Shown: in pieces, positions 8,233 through 17,765 of the stretch | How the letters are laid out: every line of letters begins with the position of its first letter | Position numbering within the stretch: the first letter of the stretch is position 1 | Assembly: GCA_021792555.1 (NCBI GenBank) | Contig: JAJYUL010000027.1 | Location: 1 to 49,300, forward strand | Origin: Pseudomonadota bacterium | Lineage (GTDB): Bacteria; Pseudomonadota; Gammaproteobacteria; Steroidobacterales; Steroidobacteraceae | Length of the DNA: 49,300 bases | Direction of reading: 5' to 3' | Translations under genes and position numbers: made by a program | Notes under the pieces: generated by a model | The model's input: only the letters and a program-made list of their open reading frames with translations | Told to the model about the DNA's origin: nothing | The model's database searches: none

Positions 8233-9221
8233 CGCGAGCGACCGAGCCGCATGGGCGGCTGCAGGCGGCGGTGACCGCTGGCGAACACTCCGGCGCACTG
8301 CGGCGCGCCGCCCGGTCGCTGCAGCGCGAGCAGGTCGAGGCTCCCGACGCCGCATTGCACGCGCAGATACCCGTCGTGATGATTGCCGTCGGCCTGCAGA
8401 AGGGTGCCCGGCGGCGCGCCGCTCCCGGCGGTCTCGGGCGCGAGGCGGGCCGCATGCACCAGCAGGCGCTCCTCGGCGCCGCTGTCCGGGTCGATCCGCA
8501 CCGTCTCGGCCGTGACGCGCGGCCGCAGCGCCCGGATCTGGCGCTCGATCTCGACCGCCGGGCGCGCCCAGTCGATCTGCGCCTCGCGTTTCTCGAGCTT
8601 ACGGGCGTAAGTGACGCCTTCGGCGGGCTGCGGCGTGGCGCTCAGCGTGCCGCGCGCGAGGCCCTCCAGGGCTTCAAGCAGCAGCGGTCCGGACAGCTCG
8701 GCGAGACGGTCGTGCAGGCTCCCGCCGGTATCGGACGGCTCGATGGGCACGCGCCGCTGCAGCAGGATCGGACCGGTGTCGAGACCGGCCTCCATGCGCA
8801 TCACCGTGAGCCCCGTCTCGGCATCTCCGGCGAGCAGTGCACGCTCGATCGGCGCCGCTCCGCGCCAGCGGGGCAGCAGCGAGGCGTGGACATTGAGGCA
8901 GCCGAGCGGCGGCAGATCGAGCACCGCCTGCGGCAGGATCAGCCCGTAGGCGACCACCACGAGCACCTCGGGCCGCCACTCGAGCAGCGCCGCCCAGTCG
9001 GCCGGGGTCTTCAGGGCCGCCGGCTGGCGGACCGGAACGTGCGCCTCGGCCGCGAGCTTCACCGGGGAGGCGCTCAGCTGCCTCCCGCGCCCCTTGGGCC
9101 GGTCAGGCTGGGTGAGCACTCCGACGAGCCGATGACGGGAATGCTGCAGCGCCTGCAGCACCGGCACGGCGAACTGCGGCGTCCCCGCGAACGCCACGCG
9201 CAATGCATTCGGCTCGGACAC
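8229..9221 (-). CDS. fmt: methionyl-tRNA formyltransferase
   Basis: Transfers a formyl group from 10-formyl-tetrahydrofolate to Met-tRNA-fMet so that initiation can proceed. The N-terminal domain begins LRVAFAGTPQFAVPVLQAL, has the KGRG loop, and carries the signature NVHASLLPRWRGAAPI near residues 112-127 followed by GLDTGPIL. The C-terminal OB-like domain follows. The length of 330 residues is slightly above the usual 310-320. It lies 12 bases downstream of def and overlaps rsmB by 4. Pairing with def is logical, because deformylase removes the group this enzyme adds. Confidence 0.95.
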   Translation of the reverse strand: MSEPNALRVAFAGTPQFAVPVLQALQHSRHRLVGVLTQPDRPKGRGRQLSASPVKLAAEAHVPVRQPAALKTPADWAALLEWRPEVLVVVAYGLILPQAVLDLPPLGCLNVHASLLPRWRGAAPIERALLAGDAETGLTVMRMEAGLDTGPILLQRRVPIEPSDTGGSLHDRLAELSGPLLLEALEGLARGTLSATPQPAEGVTYARKLEKREAQIDWARPAVEIERQIRALRPRVTAETVRIDPDSGAEERLLVHAARLAPETAGSGAPPGTLLQADGNHHDGYLRVQCGVGSLDLLALQRPGGAPQCAGVFASGHRRLQPPMRLGRSR

Positions 9222-9233
9222 CGGGTCGGCCAG

Positions 9234-9770
9234 TCACAATGGCGCAGGCATCGCGGCGCCGCGCCGCTGTGCCCGGACCTTGCGCTCCTTATCCAGCTTC
9301 TTGCGGATGCGATCGCGCTTGAGGCTGGAGAGATAGTCCACGAACAGCTTGCCTTCGAGGTGATCCATCTCGTGCTGCACGCACACGGCGAGCAGCTCGG
9401 CGCAGTCGCGCTCGAAGACCTGCCCGTTGCGGTCCTGCGCGCGCACCCGGATGCGCGCGGCGCGCTTGACGGCGTCGAACACCCCGGGCACGGACAGGCA
9501 GCCCTCCTCGGTGCTCGCCTCCCCGTCGCGCTCGATGATTTCGGGGTTGATCAGCACCAGCGGCTCGTTGTGCGTCTCCGAGACATCGATGACAATGAGG
9601 CGCAGGTGCGCGTCGACCTGCGTGGCCGCGAGGCCGATGCCGGGCGCGGCGTACATGGTTTCGAGCATGTCATCGATCAGCCGGTGCAGGCCGGCATCGA
9701 ACCGGGTGACGGGCTGCGCCCGCGTGCGCAGCCGCGGGTCGGGAAACTCGAGTATGGTTCTGAGCGCCAT
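9234..9770 (-). CDS. def: peptide deformylase
   Basis: Metal-dependent enzyme that removes the N-formyl group from nascent proteins. All three family motifs are present: GIGLAATQ (44-51), EGCLS with metal-ligand Cys91, and HEMDH (133-137), which provides two His ligands and the catalytic Glu. I chose the ATG at 9770 ([15 protein letters not shown]), giving 178 residues. A longer frame reaches 9854 but its extra 28 residues are unlike the family. It is the first gene of the minus-strand run through ntrX. The C-terminal tail is basic ([15 protein letters not shown]). Confidence 0.95.
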   Translation of the reverse strand: MALRTILEFPDPRLRTRAQPVTRFDAGLHRLIDDMLETMYAAPGIGLAATQVDAHLRLIVIDVSETHNEPLVLINPEIIERDGEASTEEGCLSVPGVFDAVKRAARIRVRAQDRNGQVFERDCAELLAVCVQHEMDHLEGKLFVDYLSSLKRDRIRKKLDKERKVRAQRRGAAMPAPL

Positions 9771-9890
9771 GAATGCTTGGAGTTGCGGTAGGGGGAGTGG
9801 TTCCGGGCCGCCCGGCCGGGCCGCCGGCCGCGACGCGACCGTGACCGGATGCACAGCTTGACATTAAATCGCCGTACACGGGGAGCCGTC

Positions 9891-11150
9891 ATGCAATTAT
9901 ACGCGGCCATGGCGTCGAAACAGATTCGCTGTGCCCGCCTTCTGCTGGCGGGCGGGATACCGGCCCTCCTGGCGGCCTGCGCGGCCACCCATGGGGCGAG
10001 CCGGCAGACATTGACCATGCCGCCACCGCCGAGCCCCCCGCCGGCCGCTGCCACGGCAGCGCCTGCGCCGGCTCCGGCGGCCGCGACGCAGCCGTCCACG
10101 CCGGTCATCCGCCGCAGCGCCCCGATGACCTATACGGTCAAGCGGGGCGACACGCTCTGGGGCATCGCCTCGAAGTTTCTGCGCGATCCGTGGGACTGGC
10201 CCGAGGTCTGGTACCTCAACCCCCAGATCCACAATCCCCACCTGATCTACCCGGGCGACGTCCTGGCGCTCGCCTACGGCCGCAACGGCAAGCCCTCGAT
10301 CCGCATCGTGCGCGAGAGCCCCCTGCGCGAGCAGGCGGGCGGGGAGCCGACCGTCCGGCTCGAGCCGCATCTGCGCAGCAAGCCGATCACGGCCGCGATC
10401 CCCACCATCCCGTACTCGGCGATCGCCGCGTTCCTGGCCCGGCCCGTGGTGCTCACCGCCGGGCAGATCCGGCGCGCCCCGCACGTGATCGCCTTCCGCA
10501 ACCAGCACCAGATTGCCGGCACCGGCTCGATCGCCTACGTCAGCAGCCTCGGCCCCCACCCGCACAGCCGCTACAGCGTGATCCACGTCGGCCGCAAGCT
10601 GCGCGAGCCGGGCGACTTCGGCTTCGGGCACGTGTTCGGTTACCTCGGCACCTACACCGCCACGGCGGTCATCACCGCCGACGGCCATCCGGCCACGGCG
10701 GTGCTGACCCACTCGGCGCGCGAAACGTTCCGCGGCGACCGGCTGATCGGCGCTGACACACGCGCGCCACTCACCGTCGAGCCGCGCGCCCCCTCGCGCG
10801 AGGTTCGCGGCAGGATCATCTGGGTGGTCGGCGGCACGGGCGGCGGGGCGGACCTCGCCGGCCAGTACGACATCGTGGTGATCAACCGCGGCAGCCGCGC
10901 CGGACTGGCTCCTGGGGACGTGCTCGCCGTCGATCACCACGGCTCGGTGGTGCACGACACCCATGGGACGTTCGCGTGGCTCTTCCACTCCCTCGGCTCG
11001 ATGGGGCGCACGTTCTCCCCGCGCGTGAAGCTGCCCAACTATCGCGCCGGCACGCTACTGGTCTTCAAGACGTACCGTGACCTGTCGTTCGCGCTGGTGG
11101 TGGCCGCCTCGAACGTCATCAACGACGGGGATGTCGTCCACAACCCCTAA
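9891..11150 (+). CDS. LysM-domain lipoprotein
   Basis: Probable envelope lipoprotein that binds peptidoglycan. The N-terminus has a hydrophobic stretch ending in a lipobox, ALLAAC (LAAC), then a Pro/Ala linker, then one LysM domain (about 80-130; YTVKRGDTLWGIASKFLRD ... YPGDVL). A C-terminal region of about 280 residues has no domain I can name. I chose the ATG at 9891 because GGGGAG at 9880-9885 is a good ribosome site 5 bases away; other ATGs lie at 9849 and 9909. In related genomes this gene precedes dprA-smg-topA. Here aroE and rlmJ intervene on the other strand. Its stop overlaps the aroE stop (CTAA). Confidence 0.85.
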   Translation: MQLYAAMASKQIRCARLLLAGGIPALLAACAATHGASRQTLTMPPPPSPPPAAATAAPAPAPAAATQPSTPVIRRSAPMTYTVKRGDTLWGIASKFLRDPWDWPEVWYLNPQIHNPHLIYPGDVLALAYGRNGKPSIRIVRESPLREQAGGEPTVRLEPHLRSKPITAAIPTIPYSAIAAFLARPVVLTAGQIRRAPHVIAFRNQHQIAGTGSIAYVSSLGPHPHSRYSVIHVGRKLREPGDFGFGHVFGYLGTYTATAVITADGHPATAVLTHSARETFRGDRLIGADTRAPLTVEPRAPSREVRGRIIWVVGGTGGGADLAGQYDIVVINRGSRAGLAPGDVLAVDHHGSVVHDTHGTFAWLFHSLGSMGRTFSPRVKLPNYRAGTLLVFKTYRDLSFALVVAASNVINDGDVVHNP

Positions 11151-12004
11151 TCGGCGCCGCCGGCGCCGAGCTCGGCATTGCGCCCGGTGAGCGCCGCGAG
11201 CACCGGCGCAGTGAGCGGCCGCACGCCGCGCCAGAGCCGGAAGGACTCGGCCGCCTGCTCGACCAGCATCCCCCAGCCGGGCACGGCCCTGCGGCAGCCG
11301 AGCTCGCGCGCCCAGCGCACGAAGGCGGTATCGCCCCGGCCATAAGCCATGTCGTAACAGAACGTGTCGGCTGCAAATGCCGTCGCCGGCACCGCCGGCA
11401 GCTCCCCGGTGAGACTGGCGGAGGTTGCGTTGATGATGATGTCGAAGGCCTGCCCGGCCAGCTCGGCGAAGCCGCAGCCCTCGAGCGCGCCGAGGCCCGC
11501 GAACACCGCGGCGAGCGCCACGGCCCGCTCGGCGGTGCGGTTGGTGATCACGATGCGCCGCGGCGCGAGCGCGATGAGCGGCGCGATCACGCCGCGCGCC
11601 GCGCCGCCCGCTCCGATCAGCAGGACGCTGCGCTCCCGCACGCGCACGCCGAGGTTGACCGTCAGATCCTGCACCAGGCCCGCCCCGTCGGTGTTGTCGC
11701 CGAGCAGCGTGCCGTCGCGGCGCGCCGCGAGCGTGTTGACCGCGCCGGCGAGCCGGGCCCGCTCGGTCAGCTCGCTCGCGAGCGTCATGGCGCGGGTCTT
11801 GTGCGGCAAGGTGATGTTCACACCCCGCCCGCCCGCGGCGAAGAACTCGCTCACGCGCTCGATGAACTGCTCCGGCGGGGCGTCCATCAGCCGGTAGCTC
11901 ACCGCCTGCCCGGTCTGGCGCGCAAACAGCGAATGAATGAAAGGCGAGAGGCTGTGGGCGACCGGGTGTCCCACCACCGCATACTGATCCACTCTCCCTT
12001 CCAT
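11147..12004 (-). CDS. aroE: shikimate dehydrogenase (NADP+)
   Basis: Reduces 3-dehydroshikimate to shikimate with NADPH in aromatic amino acid synthesis. The substrate-binding domain shows YAVVGHPVAHSLSP and NITLPHKTRAM, whose Lys is catalytic. The Rossmann domain shows LLIGAGGAARG and the NADP-selective NRTAERA. I chose the ATG at 12004, giving 285 residues (usual 270-290). A longer upstream frame overlaps rlmJ and has no likeness. A promoter (GTGACA, 17 bases, CACAAT) ends 6 bases before this ATG, which supports the start. The gene converges on the LysM gene with overlapping stop codons. Confidence 0.94.
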   Translation of the reverse strand: MEGRVDQYAVVGHPVAHSLSPFIHSLFARQTGQAVSYRLMDAPPEQFIERVSEFFAAGGRGVNITLPHKTRAMTLASELTERARLAGAVNTLAARRDGTLLGDNTDGAGLVQDLTVNLGVRVRERSVLLIGAGGAARGVIAPLIALAPRRIVITNRTAERAVALAAVFAGLGALEGCGFAELAGQAFDIIINATSASLTGELPAVPATAFAADTFCYDMAYGRGDTAFVRWARELGCRRAVPGWGMLVEQAAESFRLWRGVRPLTAPVLAALTGRNAELGAGGAD

Positions 12005-12010
12005 GAATCG

Positions 12011-12039
12011 ATTGTGCCCCTGCGCGCTGGCCCTGTCAC
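12011..12039 (-). promoter_or_regulatory. aroE promoter, spacing predicts a leaderless transcript
   Basis: Read on the minus strand: -35 GTGACA (12039-12034), a 17-base spacer, -10 CACAAT (12016-12011). Six bases later comes the ATG of aroE, so the expected start of transcription falls on the A of the start codon. The -35 box overlaps the rlmJ stop codon. Confidence 0.5.
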
Positions 12040-12884
12040 GCCGGGCGCGGCGGGCAGAGCGCCCGCACCACGATGCCGCCGTCCGCCGGCGCGCCGAGGC
12101 GCTGGCGCAGCTCCCCGAGCCAGCCCGGCATCGCCGCATCGAGTTGGTACGGCGGGTTCGCGATCAACATGCCCGAGCCGTTGAGCGCGACGCGCGAGTC
12201 GCAGGGAAACAGCCGCAACTCGGACACGAGCACGGGGCGCTCGATCCCGCGCGCCAGGGCGCTGAGCCACCGCTCGGTGTCACGCGCATCCTTCACCGGA
12301 TACCAGATCGCCACGATCCCCGTCGGAAAGCGCCGCAGCGCCTCGGTAAGCCCCGCCCTGACCCGCTCGAAGTCCCCGCGCGTGTCCTCGTAGGGCGGGT
12401 CGATCAGCGTCAGCGCCCGCCGCTCAGGCGGCGGCAGCACCGCTCGCAGCCGCTCGAAGCCGTCGCCCGTCTCGATGCGGATGGCGGCCGGTCCGGCGCT
12501 GTGCAGCGCGCGCCTGAGCGCCCGCGCCTCCTCGGGCTGGGCTTCCACGAACACGGCCCGGTCCTGCACGCGCAGCTCGCTCGCCGCGAGCCACGGGGAT
12601 CCGGGGTACTGGCGGTTCGAGCCGGCCGCCCGGCGCGACTCGGCCACGCGCTCGAGGTAATGGCGCAGCTCGGGCGCGGCGCACGGCGCGCCCTCCAGGC
12701 GTGCGATGCCCGCAGCGGCCTCTCCCGCCGAGCCGGCCAGATCGTACAGGCCGCGGCCGGCGTGGGTCTCGAGGTACAGAAAGCCTTTGTCCTTGCGCCG
12801 CAGCGCCGCCAGCAGGGCCAGAAGCGTCACGTGCTTGTGAACGTCGGCAAAGTTGCCTGCGTGATGGGCGTGCCGGTACTTCAT
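12036..12884 (-). CDS. rlmJ: 23S rRNA (adenine-2030-N6)-methyltransferase
   Basis: Methylates A2030 of 23S rRNA. The N-terminus MKYRHAHHAGNFADVHKHV is a family hallmark. The SAM pocket region reads LETHAGRGLYDL, and the catalytic motif IV appears as LIDPPYE (DPPY). I chose the ATG at 12884 for that N-terminus, giving 282 residues (E. coli RlmJ 280); the frame extends upstream without likeness. It ends 31 bases before aroE. Placement between the LysM gene and smg, where dprA usually lies, is unusual. Confidence 0.93.
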   Translation of the reverse strand: MKYRHAHHAGNFADVHKHVTLLALLAALRRKDKGFLYLETHAGRGLYDLAGSAGEAAAGIARLEGAPCAAPELRHYLERVAESRRAAGSNRQYPGSPWLAASELRVQDRAVFVEAQPEEARALRRALHSAGPAAIRIETGDGFERLRAVLPPPERRALTLIDPPYEDTRGDFERVRAGLTEALRRFPTGIVAIWYPVKDARDTERWLSALARGIERPVLVSELRLFPCDSRVALNGSGMLIANPPYQLDAAMPGWLGELRQRLGAPADGGIVVRALCPPRPA

Positions 12885-13019
12885 GCGCCGGCACACTAGC
12901 AAATCCCGGCAGGAGGCACGCTGCGGGCCGCCAGCGAGCGGCCCCGGGAGGGCGCCACCCCGGGGCGCGGCAGCCCCCCGGGGCACCCAAGTCCTCACGG
13001 GGCGCGCGCGCAGATGTGA

Positions 13020-13048
13020 TTTAAACTGTCAAATCAGTCACTTATACA
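13020..13048 (+). promoter_or_regulatory. possible promoter for dprA remnant-smg-topA
   Basis: An AT-rich island in G+C-rich surroundings carries TTTAAA (13020-13025), a 17-base spacer and TATACA (13043-13048). Each box matches the sigma70 consensus in four of six positions. It lies just upstream of the dprA-like remnant and smg, so it could serve smg and topA. Confidence 0.35.
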
Positions 13049-13067
13049 AAATCCGCCAGCGCTCGGA

Positions 13068-13250
13068 TTGGACAAGGAATATGAAATGCTGTTAGATGCG
13101 CTCGGTTTTGAGCCCGTGACTCCCGGTGCTCCCGCGGCCCGCGCAGGCTGGTCGGGCGGATCCATCGCCCCGATCGAGCCGGATGCGGCGCAGCGGAGAC
13201 GCCTCGCGCCGTACCCCGGCGGCCGCTTTGGCCGAATCGATTCGCACTGA
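13068..13250 (+). pseudogene. remnant of dprA: C-terminal winged-helix domain only
   Basis: A 60-codon frame directly upstream of smg reads LLDALGFEPVT, then ARAGW, then LAPYPGGRFGRI. This follows the layout of the C-terminal winged helix of DprA/Smf, the DNA-processing protein of natural transformation, which ends in a PGG(R/K)(Y/F)xR motif. In relatives dprA sits exactly here, between the LysM gene and smg. The Rossmann (single-strand DNA-binding) part is absent, and the middle of the domain is altered where an LLxLELxGR helix is expected. The TTG at 13068 is the longest start. An ATG at 13086 has AAGGA 7 bases upstream and would give 54 residues, so translation is possible. Assignment rests on motif likeness and gene order. 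Confidence 0.5.
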
Positions 13251-13262
13251 CAGCTTGATTCA

Positions 13263-13748
13263 ATGACAACCGGCTGCGTCCTCGACGTTCTGATCTACGT
13301 TTACGACCACTACATGATGTCGGACCCGGCAGACGTCCCGGCCCGCCGGCAGATCTTCTCCGCGCTCGCCCGCAAGGGCTTCACCGCCGGGGAGGTGGTC
13401 GATGCGATGGAGTGGCTGTCGGTGCTGGCGGCGGGCTCGCAGAGCGCCGCAGCGGGCGAACCGGCCGCCGGCCCCAGGGCCGTGCGGGTGTTCGCCGACG
13501 GGGAGCTGTGGCGGCTGTCGGAGGAGTGCCGGGGCTTTCTCACCCGGCTCGACCGCGACGGGGTGCTCACGCCCGAGCAGCGCGAGCTGGTCATTGAGCG
13601 CACCCTGGCGCTCGATGTGCCCGAGCCGACGCTGGATCAGCTCAAATGGGTGGTGCTGCTGGCCCTGTCCGTGCAGCCCGCCGAGGACGCCGCGCTGGCG
13701 CGCTTCGAGGCGCTGATGGCGAGCGAACGCAGGGTCGTGCGGCACTGA
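13263..13748 (+). CDS. smg: Smg family protein (DUF494)
   Basis: A 161-residue protein of the Smg/DUF494 family, widely found beside dprA and topA in gammaproteobacteria. Its molecular role is not settled. Family features seen are the N-terminal VLDVLIYVYDHYM, the acidic middle with FTAGEVVDAMEWL, and the C-terminal LDQLKWVVLLALS. The start is the ATG at 13263; a somewhat later start would also be compatible. topA follows 16 bases after the stop, so the two are probably cotranscribed. Confidence 0.88.
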   Translation: MTTGCVLDVLIYVYDHYMMSDPADVPARRQIFSALARKGFTAGEVVDAMEWLSVLAAGSQSAAAGEPAAGPRAVRVFADGELWRLSEECRGFLTRLDRDGVLTPEQRELVIERTLALDVPEPTLDQLKWVVLLALSVQPAEDAALARFEALMASERRVVRH

Positions 13749-13764
13749 TCGGACGCAGAAAGAC

Positions 13765-16332
13765 ATGGCAGAGAATCTGGTTGTCGTCGAGTCGCCCGCC
13801 AAAGCGAAGACCATCAAGAAGTACCTGGGCAAGGATTTCGAGGTGCTGGCCTCCTACGGGCACGTGCGCGACCTGGTCCCCAAGGAAGGCGCGGTCGACC
13901 CCGAGCATGGCTACGCCATGCGCTATCAGGTGCTGGAGAAGAACGAGCGGCACATCGAGAGCATCGCCCGGGGCCTGAAGAAATCGAAGGCGCTGTACCT
14001 GGCGACCGACCCGGACCGCGAGGGCGAGGCGATCGCCTGGCATCTGAAGGAGATCCTGAGCGCGCGCGGGGAGCTCGACGGCAAGACCGTGCACCGCGTC
14101 GTGTTCTACGAGATCACCCGCAACGCGATCCGCGAGGCGGTGGAGCGGCCGCGGGAGCTCTCGCTCGATCTGGTCAATGCGCAGCAGGCGCGCCGCGCGC
14201 TCGACTACCTGGTCGGCTTCAATCTCTCGCCGCTGCTGTGGAAGAAGGTCCGCCGCGGCCTCTCGGCGGGCCGGGTGCAGAGCCCGGCGCTGCGCATGAT
14301 CTGCGAGCGCGAGGCGGAGATCGAGGCGTTCGTCGCGCAGGAGTACTGGACGCTCGACGGTGAGGGCGCGAGCACGGCGGGCGCGGCCCGCGCGCCCTTT
14401 CCGCTGAAGCTCATCGAGTACCGCGGCCGCAAGGTCGAGCAGTTCTCCTTCACCCACGAAGCGGCCGCGCGCGAAGTCGAGCGCACCCTGCAGCAGGCGA
14501 GCGGCGCGCAGCCGGGCGCCGAGCGCTTCCAGACCCCCGGCGCGCTGCGCGTGCTCGCGGTCGAGCGCAAGCAGCGGCGGCGCAGCCCGGCCCCCCCGTT
14601 CACCACCTCGACGCTGCAGCAGGAGGCGGCGCGCAAGCTGGGATTCAACGCCCGGCGCACCATGCGCCTGGCGCAGCAGCTGTACGAAGGAGTCGATCTC
14701 GGCGACGGCAACATCGGTCTGATCACCTACATGCGCACCGACTCGGTCTCCCTCGCGCAGGAAGCCGTGCAGGAGATCCGCGCGGTCGCCGCGCGCCTGT
14801 ACGGCCAGGACGAGGTCGCCGAGGAGCCGCGCATCTTCAAGACCAAGTCGAAGAATGCGCAGGAAGCGCACGAGGCCATCCGGCCGACCTCGGCGGCCGT
14901 GACGCCGGCGGATGTCGAGGGCAAGATCGACAACGATCTGTACCGGCTGTACGCGCTCATCTGGAAGCGGGCGGTCGCCTCGCAGATGGCCGTGGCGGTG
15001 TTCGACACCGTGGCGGCCGACATGCTTGCCGGCCCCGACGGTCCTGAGCGCCACGTGATGCGCGCGACCGGCTCGACGCTGGTCAAGCCGGGCTACATTT
15101 CCGTCTACCAGGAAGGCACCGACGACACCAAGGCCGACGACGAGGACCACGCTCTGCCGCCGCTGCAGGAGGGCGACCGGGTGGATCTGCTCGCCCTCAC
15201 CGCCGCGCAGCACTTCACCGAGCCGCCGCCGCGCTACAGCGAGGCCTCGCTGGTCAAGGCGCTCGAGGAGCACGGCATCGGCCGTCCTTCGACCTACGCG
15301 ACCATCATCTCGACGCTGCAGGACCGCGAGTACGTGGAGATGGACAACCGCCGCTTCATCCCCACCGACATCGGCAAGATCGTCAACCGCTTCCTGACCG
15401 ACCATTTCCACCGTTACGTGGAATACGGCTTCACCGCGGCCATGGAAGACGAGCTCGATGCGGTCTCGCGCGGGGAGGAAACCTGGACCGCACCGCTCGA
15501 GAAGTTCTGGAAGCCGTTCATCCACCAGGTCGAGCAGACCGAGAAGAACGTGACGCGCGAGCAGGTCGCGCAGGCGCGCGAGCTCGGCACCGATCCGGCG
15601 AGCGGCAAGCCGATCAGCGTGCGCATGGGGCGCTTCGGGCCGTTCGTGCAGATCGGCACCAAGGACGATGCCGAAAAGCCGCGGTTCGCGGGTCTGCGCC
15701 CGGGGCAGAAAATGGACTCCATCACCCTCGCCGAAGCGATGGAGCTGTTCAAGCTGCCGCGCACCCTCGGGGAGACGGCGGACGGGGAGACGGTGGTCGC
15801 GAACATCGGCCGCTTCGGCCCGTACGTGAAGTACGGCAGCAAATACGTCTCGCTGAAGGAAGACGATCCGTACACCGTGACCCTGGAGCGCGCGCTCGAG
15901 GTGATCCGCCTGAAGAAGGAGGCGGACGCCAACCGCATCATCAACGACTTCGGGGTCGACAACATCCAGGTGCTCAACGGCCGCTACGGGCCCTACGTCA
16001 CCGACGGCACCAAGAACGCCAAGATCCCCAAGGAGCGCGATCCGAAGTCGCTGACGCTGGAGGAGTGCCGCACGATGCTGGCGCAGGCCCCCGCGCGCGG
16101 CCGCGGCCGCTTCGGACGGGGCGCGGCCAAGCGCCGCGCCGGCGCGCCGCAGCCCCAGGCTGCCGCCCCGGCCGACGCGGCCCCCGCGGCCCGTAAAGCG
16201 CCGGCCAAGCGAGCCCGCGTCAAAGCTGCCGCGCCCGCGCCCGCGCCCGCAGCGAAGAGCCGCGCGCGCGCGCCGGCCCAGCGCGCCGCGGCCGCCGCGA
16301 AGAAATCCACCCGGACCCGCGCCGCCAAGTAA
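13765..16332 (+). CDS. topA: DNA topoisomerase I
   Basis: Type IA topoisomerase that relaxes negative supercoils. The TOPRIM domain begins [16 protein letters not shown] and has the acidic triad DPDREGEA. The active-site Tyr is near residue 322 in [10 protein letters not shown]. After the core, the C-terminus has repeat modules ([35 protein letters not shown]) instead of the Cys4 zinc fingers of E. coli TopA. The last 80-90 residues are an Ala/Lys/Arg tail likely to bind DNA without sequence preference. 855 residues, within the family range. It follows smg. Confidence 0.96.
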   Translation: MAENLVVVESPAKAKTIKKYLGKDFEVLASYGHVRDLVPKEGAVDPEHGYAMRYQVLEKNERHIESIARGLKKSKALYLATDPDREGEAIAWHLKEILSARGELDGKTVHRVVFYEITRNAIREAVERPRELSLDLVNAQQARRALDYLVGFNLSPLLWKKVRRGLSAGRVQSPALRMICEREAEIEAFVAQEYWTLDGEGASTAGAARAPFPLKLIEYRGRKVEQFSFTHEAAAREVERTLQQASGAQPGAERFQTPGALRVLAVERKQRRRSPAPPFTTSTLQQEAARKLGFNARRTMRLAQQLYEGVDLGDGNIGLITYMRTDSVSLAQEAVQEIRAVAARLYGQDEVAEEPRIFKTKSKNAQEAHEAIRPTSAAVTPADVEGKIDNDLYRLYALIWKRAVASQMAVAVFDTVAADMLAGPDGPERHVMRATGSTLVKPGYISVYQEGTDDTKADDEDHALPPLQEGDRVDLLALTAAQHFTEPPPRYSEASLVKALEEHGIGRPSTYATIISTLQDREYVEMDNRRFIPTDIGKIVNRFLTDHFHRYVEYGFTAAMEDELDAVSRGEETWTAPLEKFWKPFIHQVEQTEKNVTREQVAQARELGTDPASGKPISVRMGRFGPFVQIGTKDDAEKPRFAGLRPGQKMDSITLAEAMELFKLPRTLGETADGETVVANIGRFGPYVKYGSKYVSLKEDDPYTVTLERALEVIRLKKEADANRIINDFGVDNIQVLNGRYGPYVTDGTKNAKIPKERDPKSLTLEECRTMLAQAPARGRGRFGRGAAKRRAGAPQPQAAAPADAAPAARKAPAKRARVKAAAPAPAPAAKSRARAPAQRAAAAAKKSTRTRAAK

Positions 16333-16361
16333 CGCGGCGCGCCGGACCTGACAGGCCGCTT

Positions 16362-17708
16362 TTGAGCAGCTTCGACCTCATCGTCATCGGCGGCGGCAGC
16401 GGCGGTCTCGCCGCCGCGCAGCGCGCCGCCGAATACGGCGCGAAAGTCGTGTTGATCGAATCGCACCGCCTGGGCGGGACCTGCGTGAACGTCGGCTGCG
16501 TGCCGAAGAAGGTCATGTGGTATGCGGCCGATCTGGCCGAGGGGATGCGCGATGCGGCCGGCTACGGCTTCGCGGTGAGCGCCGAGGGACACGACTGGCA
16601 GCAGCTGAAGACGCGGCGCGACGCCTACGTCGAGCGCCTCAACGGCATCTACGCGAACAATCTGGCCAAGCGCGGCGTGACGCTCGTGCGCGGCCGGGCG
16701 GCATTCGCGGATCGCGCGAGCGTGGCGGTCGATTCGGCCCGCTTCACCGCCCCGCACATCATCATCGCCACCGGCGGGCGTCCCGTGGTGCCGCCCATCC
16801 CGGGCGCCGAGCAGGGCATCACGTCGGACGGATTCTTCGAGCTCACCGCGCGCCCGCGGCGTGTCGCCGTGATCGGCAGCGGCTACATCGCCGTGGAGCT
16901 CGCCGGCATCTTCGCATCGCTCGGCTCGAGCACCGCGCTCGTCCTGCGCACCGCCTCGGCGCTGAAGCAGTTCGACGCCATGCTCGGGGAGTCGATGCTG
17001 AAGATTCTCGCCGACGAGGGGGTCGCGATCCACACGCAGGCCGTGCCCGCCTCGCTCGAGGGCGGGCCGGGCGACCTGACGGTCGTGGCGCGCGACGGCC
17101 GCCGGCTCGGTCCCTTCGAGTGCGTGCTGTGGGCCGTCGGGCGCTCGAGCGCGACGGCCGGACTGAACCTCGCGCGCGCGGGCGTCGCCTGCGACGCGGA
17201 GGGCTTCATTCACACCGACAAGTACCAGGTCACCAGCGCCGGGGGCATCTACGCCATCGGCGATGTGACCGGCCGGGCGCAGCTGACGCCGGTGGCGATC
17301 GCCGCCGGCCGGCGCCTGAGCGACCGCCTGTTCGGCGGCCAGGCGGACCGGCACCTCGACTATCACAACATCCCGACGGTGGTCTTCGGCCATCCGCCGA
17401 TCGGCACCGTGGGGCTCACCGAGCAGGCGGCGCGTGAGAACTACGGCGACGACAACGTCACGGTGTTCAAATCGAGCTTCGTGCCGATGTACCACGCGCT
17501 CACCGCGCACAAGCCGCGCTGCGACATGAAGCTGGTGACCGTCGGGCCCGAGCAGCGGGTGGTCGGCGTGCACGTCATCGGCCCGGGCGCCGACGAGATG
17601 CTGCAGGGCTTTGCGGTCGCGGTGCGCATGGGCGCGACCAAGAAGGACTTCGACGACACCGTGGCCATCCACCCGACCAGCGCCGAGGAGTTGGTCACGA
17701 TGCGCTGA
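16362..17708 (+). CDS. gor: glutathione-disulfide reductase
   Basis: Flavoprotein disulfide reductase that reduces oxidised glutathione with NADPH. FAD-binding GGGSGG lies near residue 11, the redox pair is Cys41 and Cys46 in [13 protein letters not shown], the NADPH-binding segment is [13 protein letters not shown], the second FAD motif is [16 protein letters not shown], and the C-terminal [10 protein letters not shown] holds the catalytic His. The N-terminus begins directly at the FAD strand ([14 protein letters not shown]), so the TTG at 16362 is the natural start, giving 448 residues. It lies 29 bases after topA. Other flavoprotein reductases are possible on family grounds, but the whole-protein pattern fits glutathione reductase best. 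Confidence 0.9.
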   Translation: MSSFDLIVIGGGSGGLAAAQRAAEYGAKVVLIESHRLGGTCVNVGCVPKKVMWYAADLAEGMRDAAGYGFAVSAEGHDWQQLKTRRDAYVERLNGIYANNLAKRGVTLVRGRAAFADRASVAVDSARFTAPHIIIATGGRPVVPPIPGAEQGITSDGFFELTARPRRVAVIGSGYIAVELAGIFASLGSSTALVLRTASALKQFDAMLGESMLKILADEGVAIHTQAVPASLEGGPGDLTVVARDGRRLGPFECVLWAVGRSSATAGLNLARAGVACDAEGFIHTDKYQVTSAGGIYAIGDVTGRAQLTPVAIAAGRRLSDRLFGGQADRHLDYHNIPTVVFGHPPIGTVGLTEQAARENYGDDNVTVFKSSFVPMYHALTAHKPRCDMKLVTVGPEQRVVGVHVIGPGADEMLQGFAVAVRMGATKKDFDDTVAIHPTSAEELVTMR

Positions 17709-17731
17709 GCGGCGTGCGCCGGCGCCGGCAG

Positions 17732-17759
17732 TTGCGCTGCCGCGCCGCTCGGGCAGAAT
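17732..17759 (+). promoter_or_regulatory. prlC promoter, spacing predicts a leaderless transcript
   Basis: TTGCGC (17732-17737), a 16-base spacer, then CAGAAT (17754-17759), followed after 6 bases by the ATG of the M3 oligopeptidase gene at 17766. The predicted transcript start falls on or next to the start codon. Confidence 0.4.
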
Positions 17760-17765
17760 GCCCCC

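Noticed and set aside
9858-9863. TTGACA upstream of the LysM gene as a -35 box
   Set aside because: No acceptable -10 box lies 16-18 bases downstream on the plus strand.
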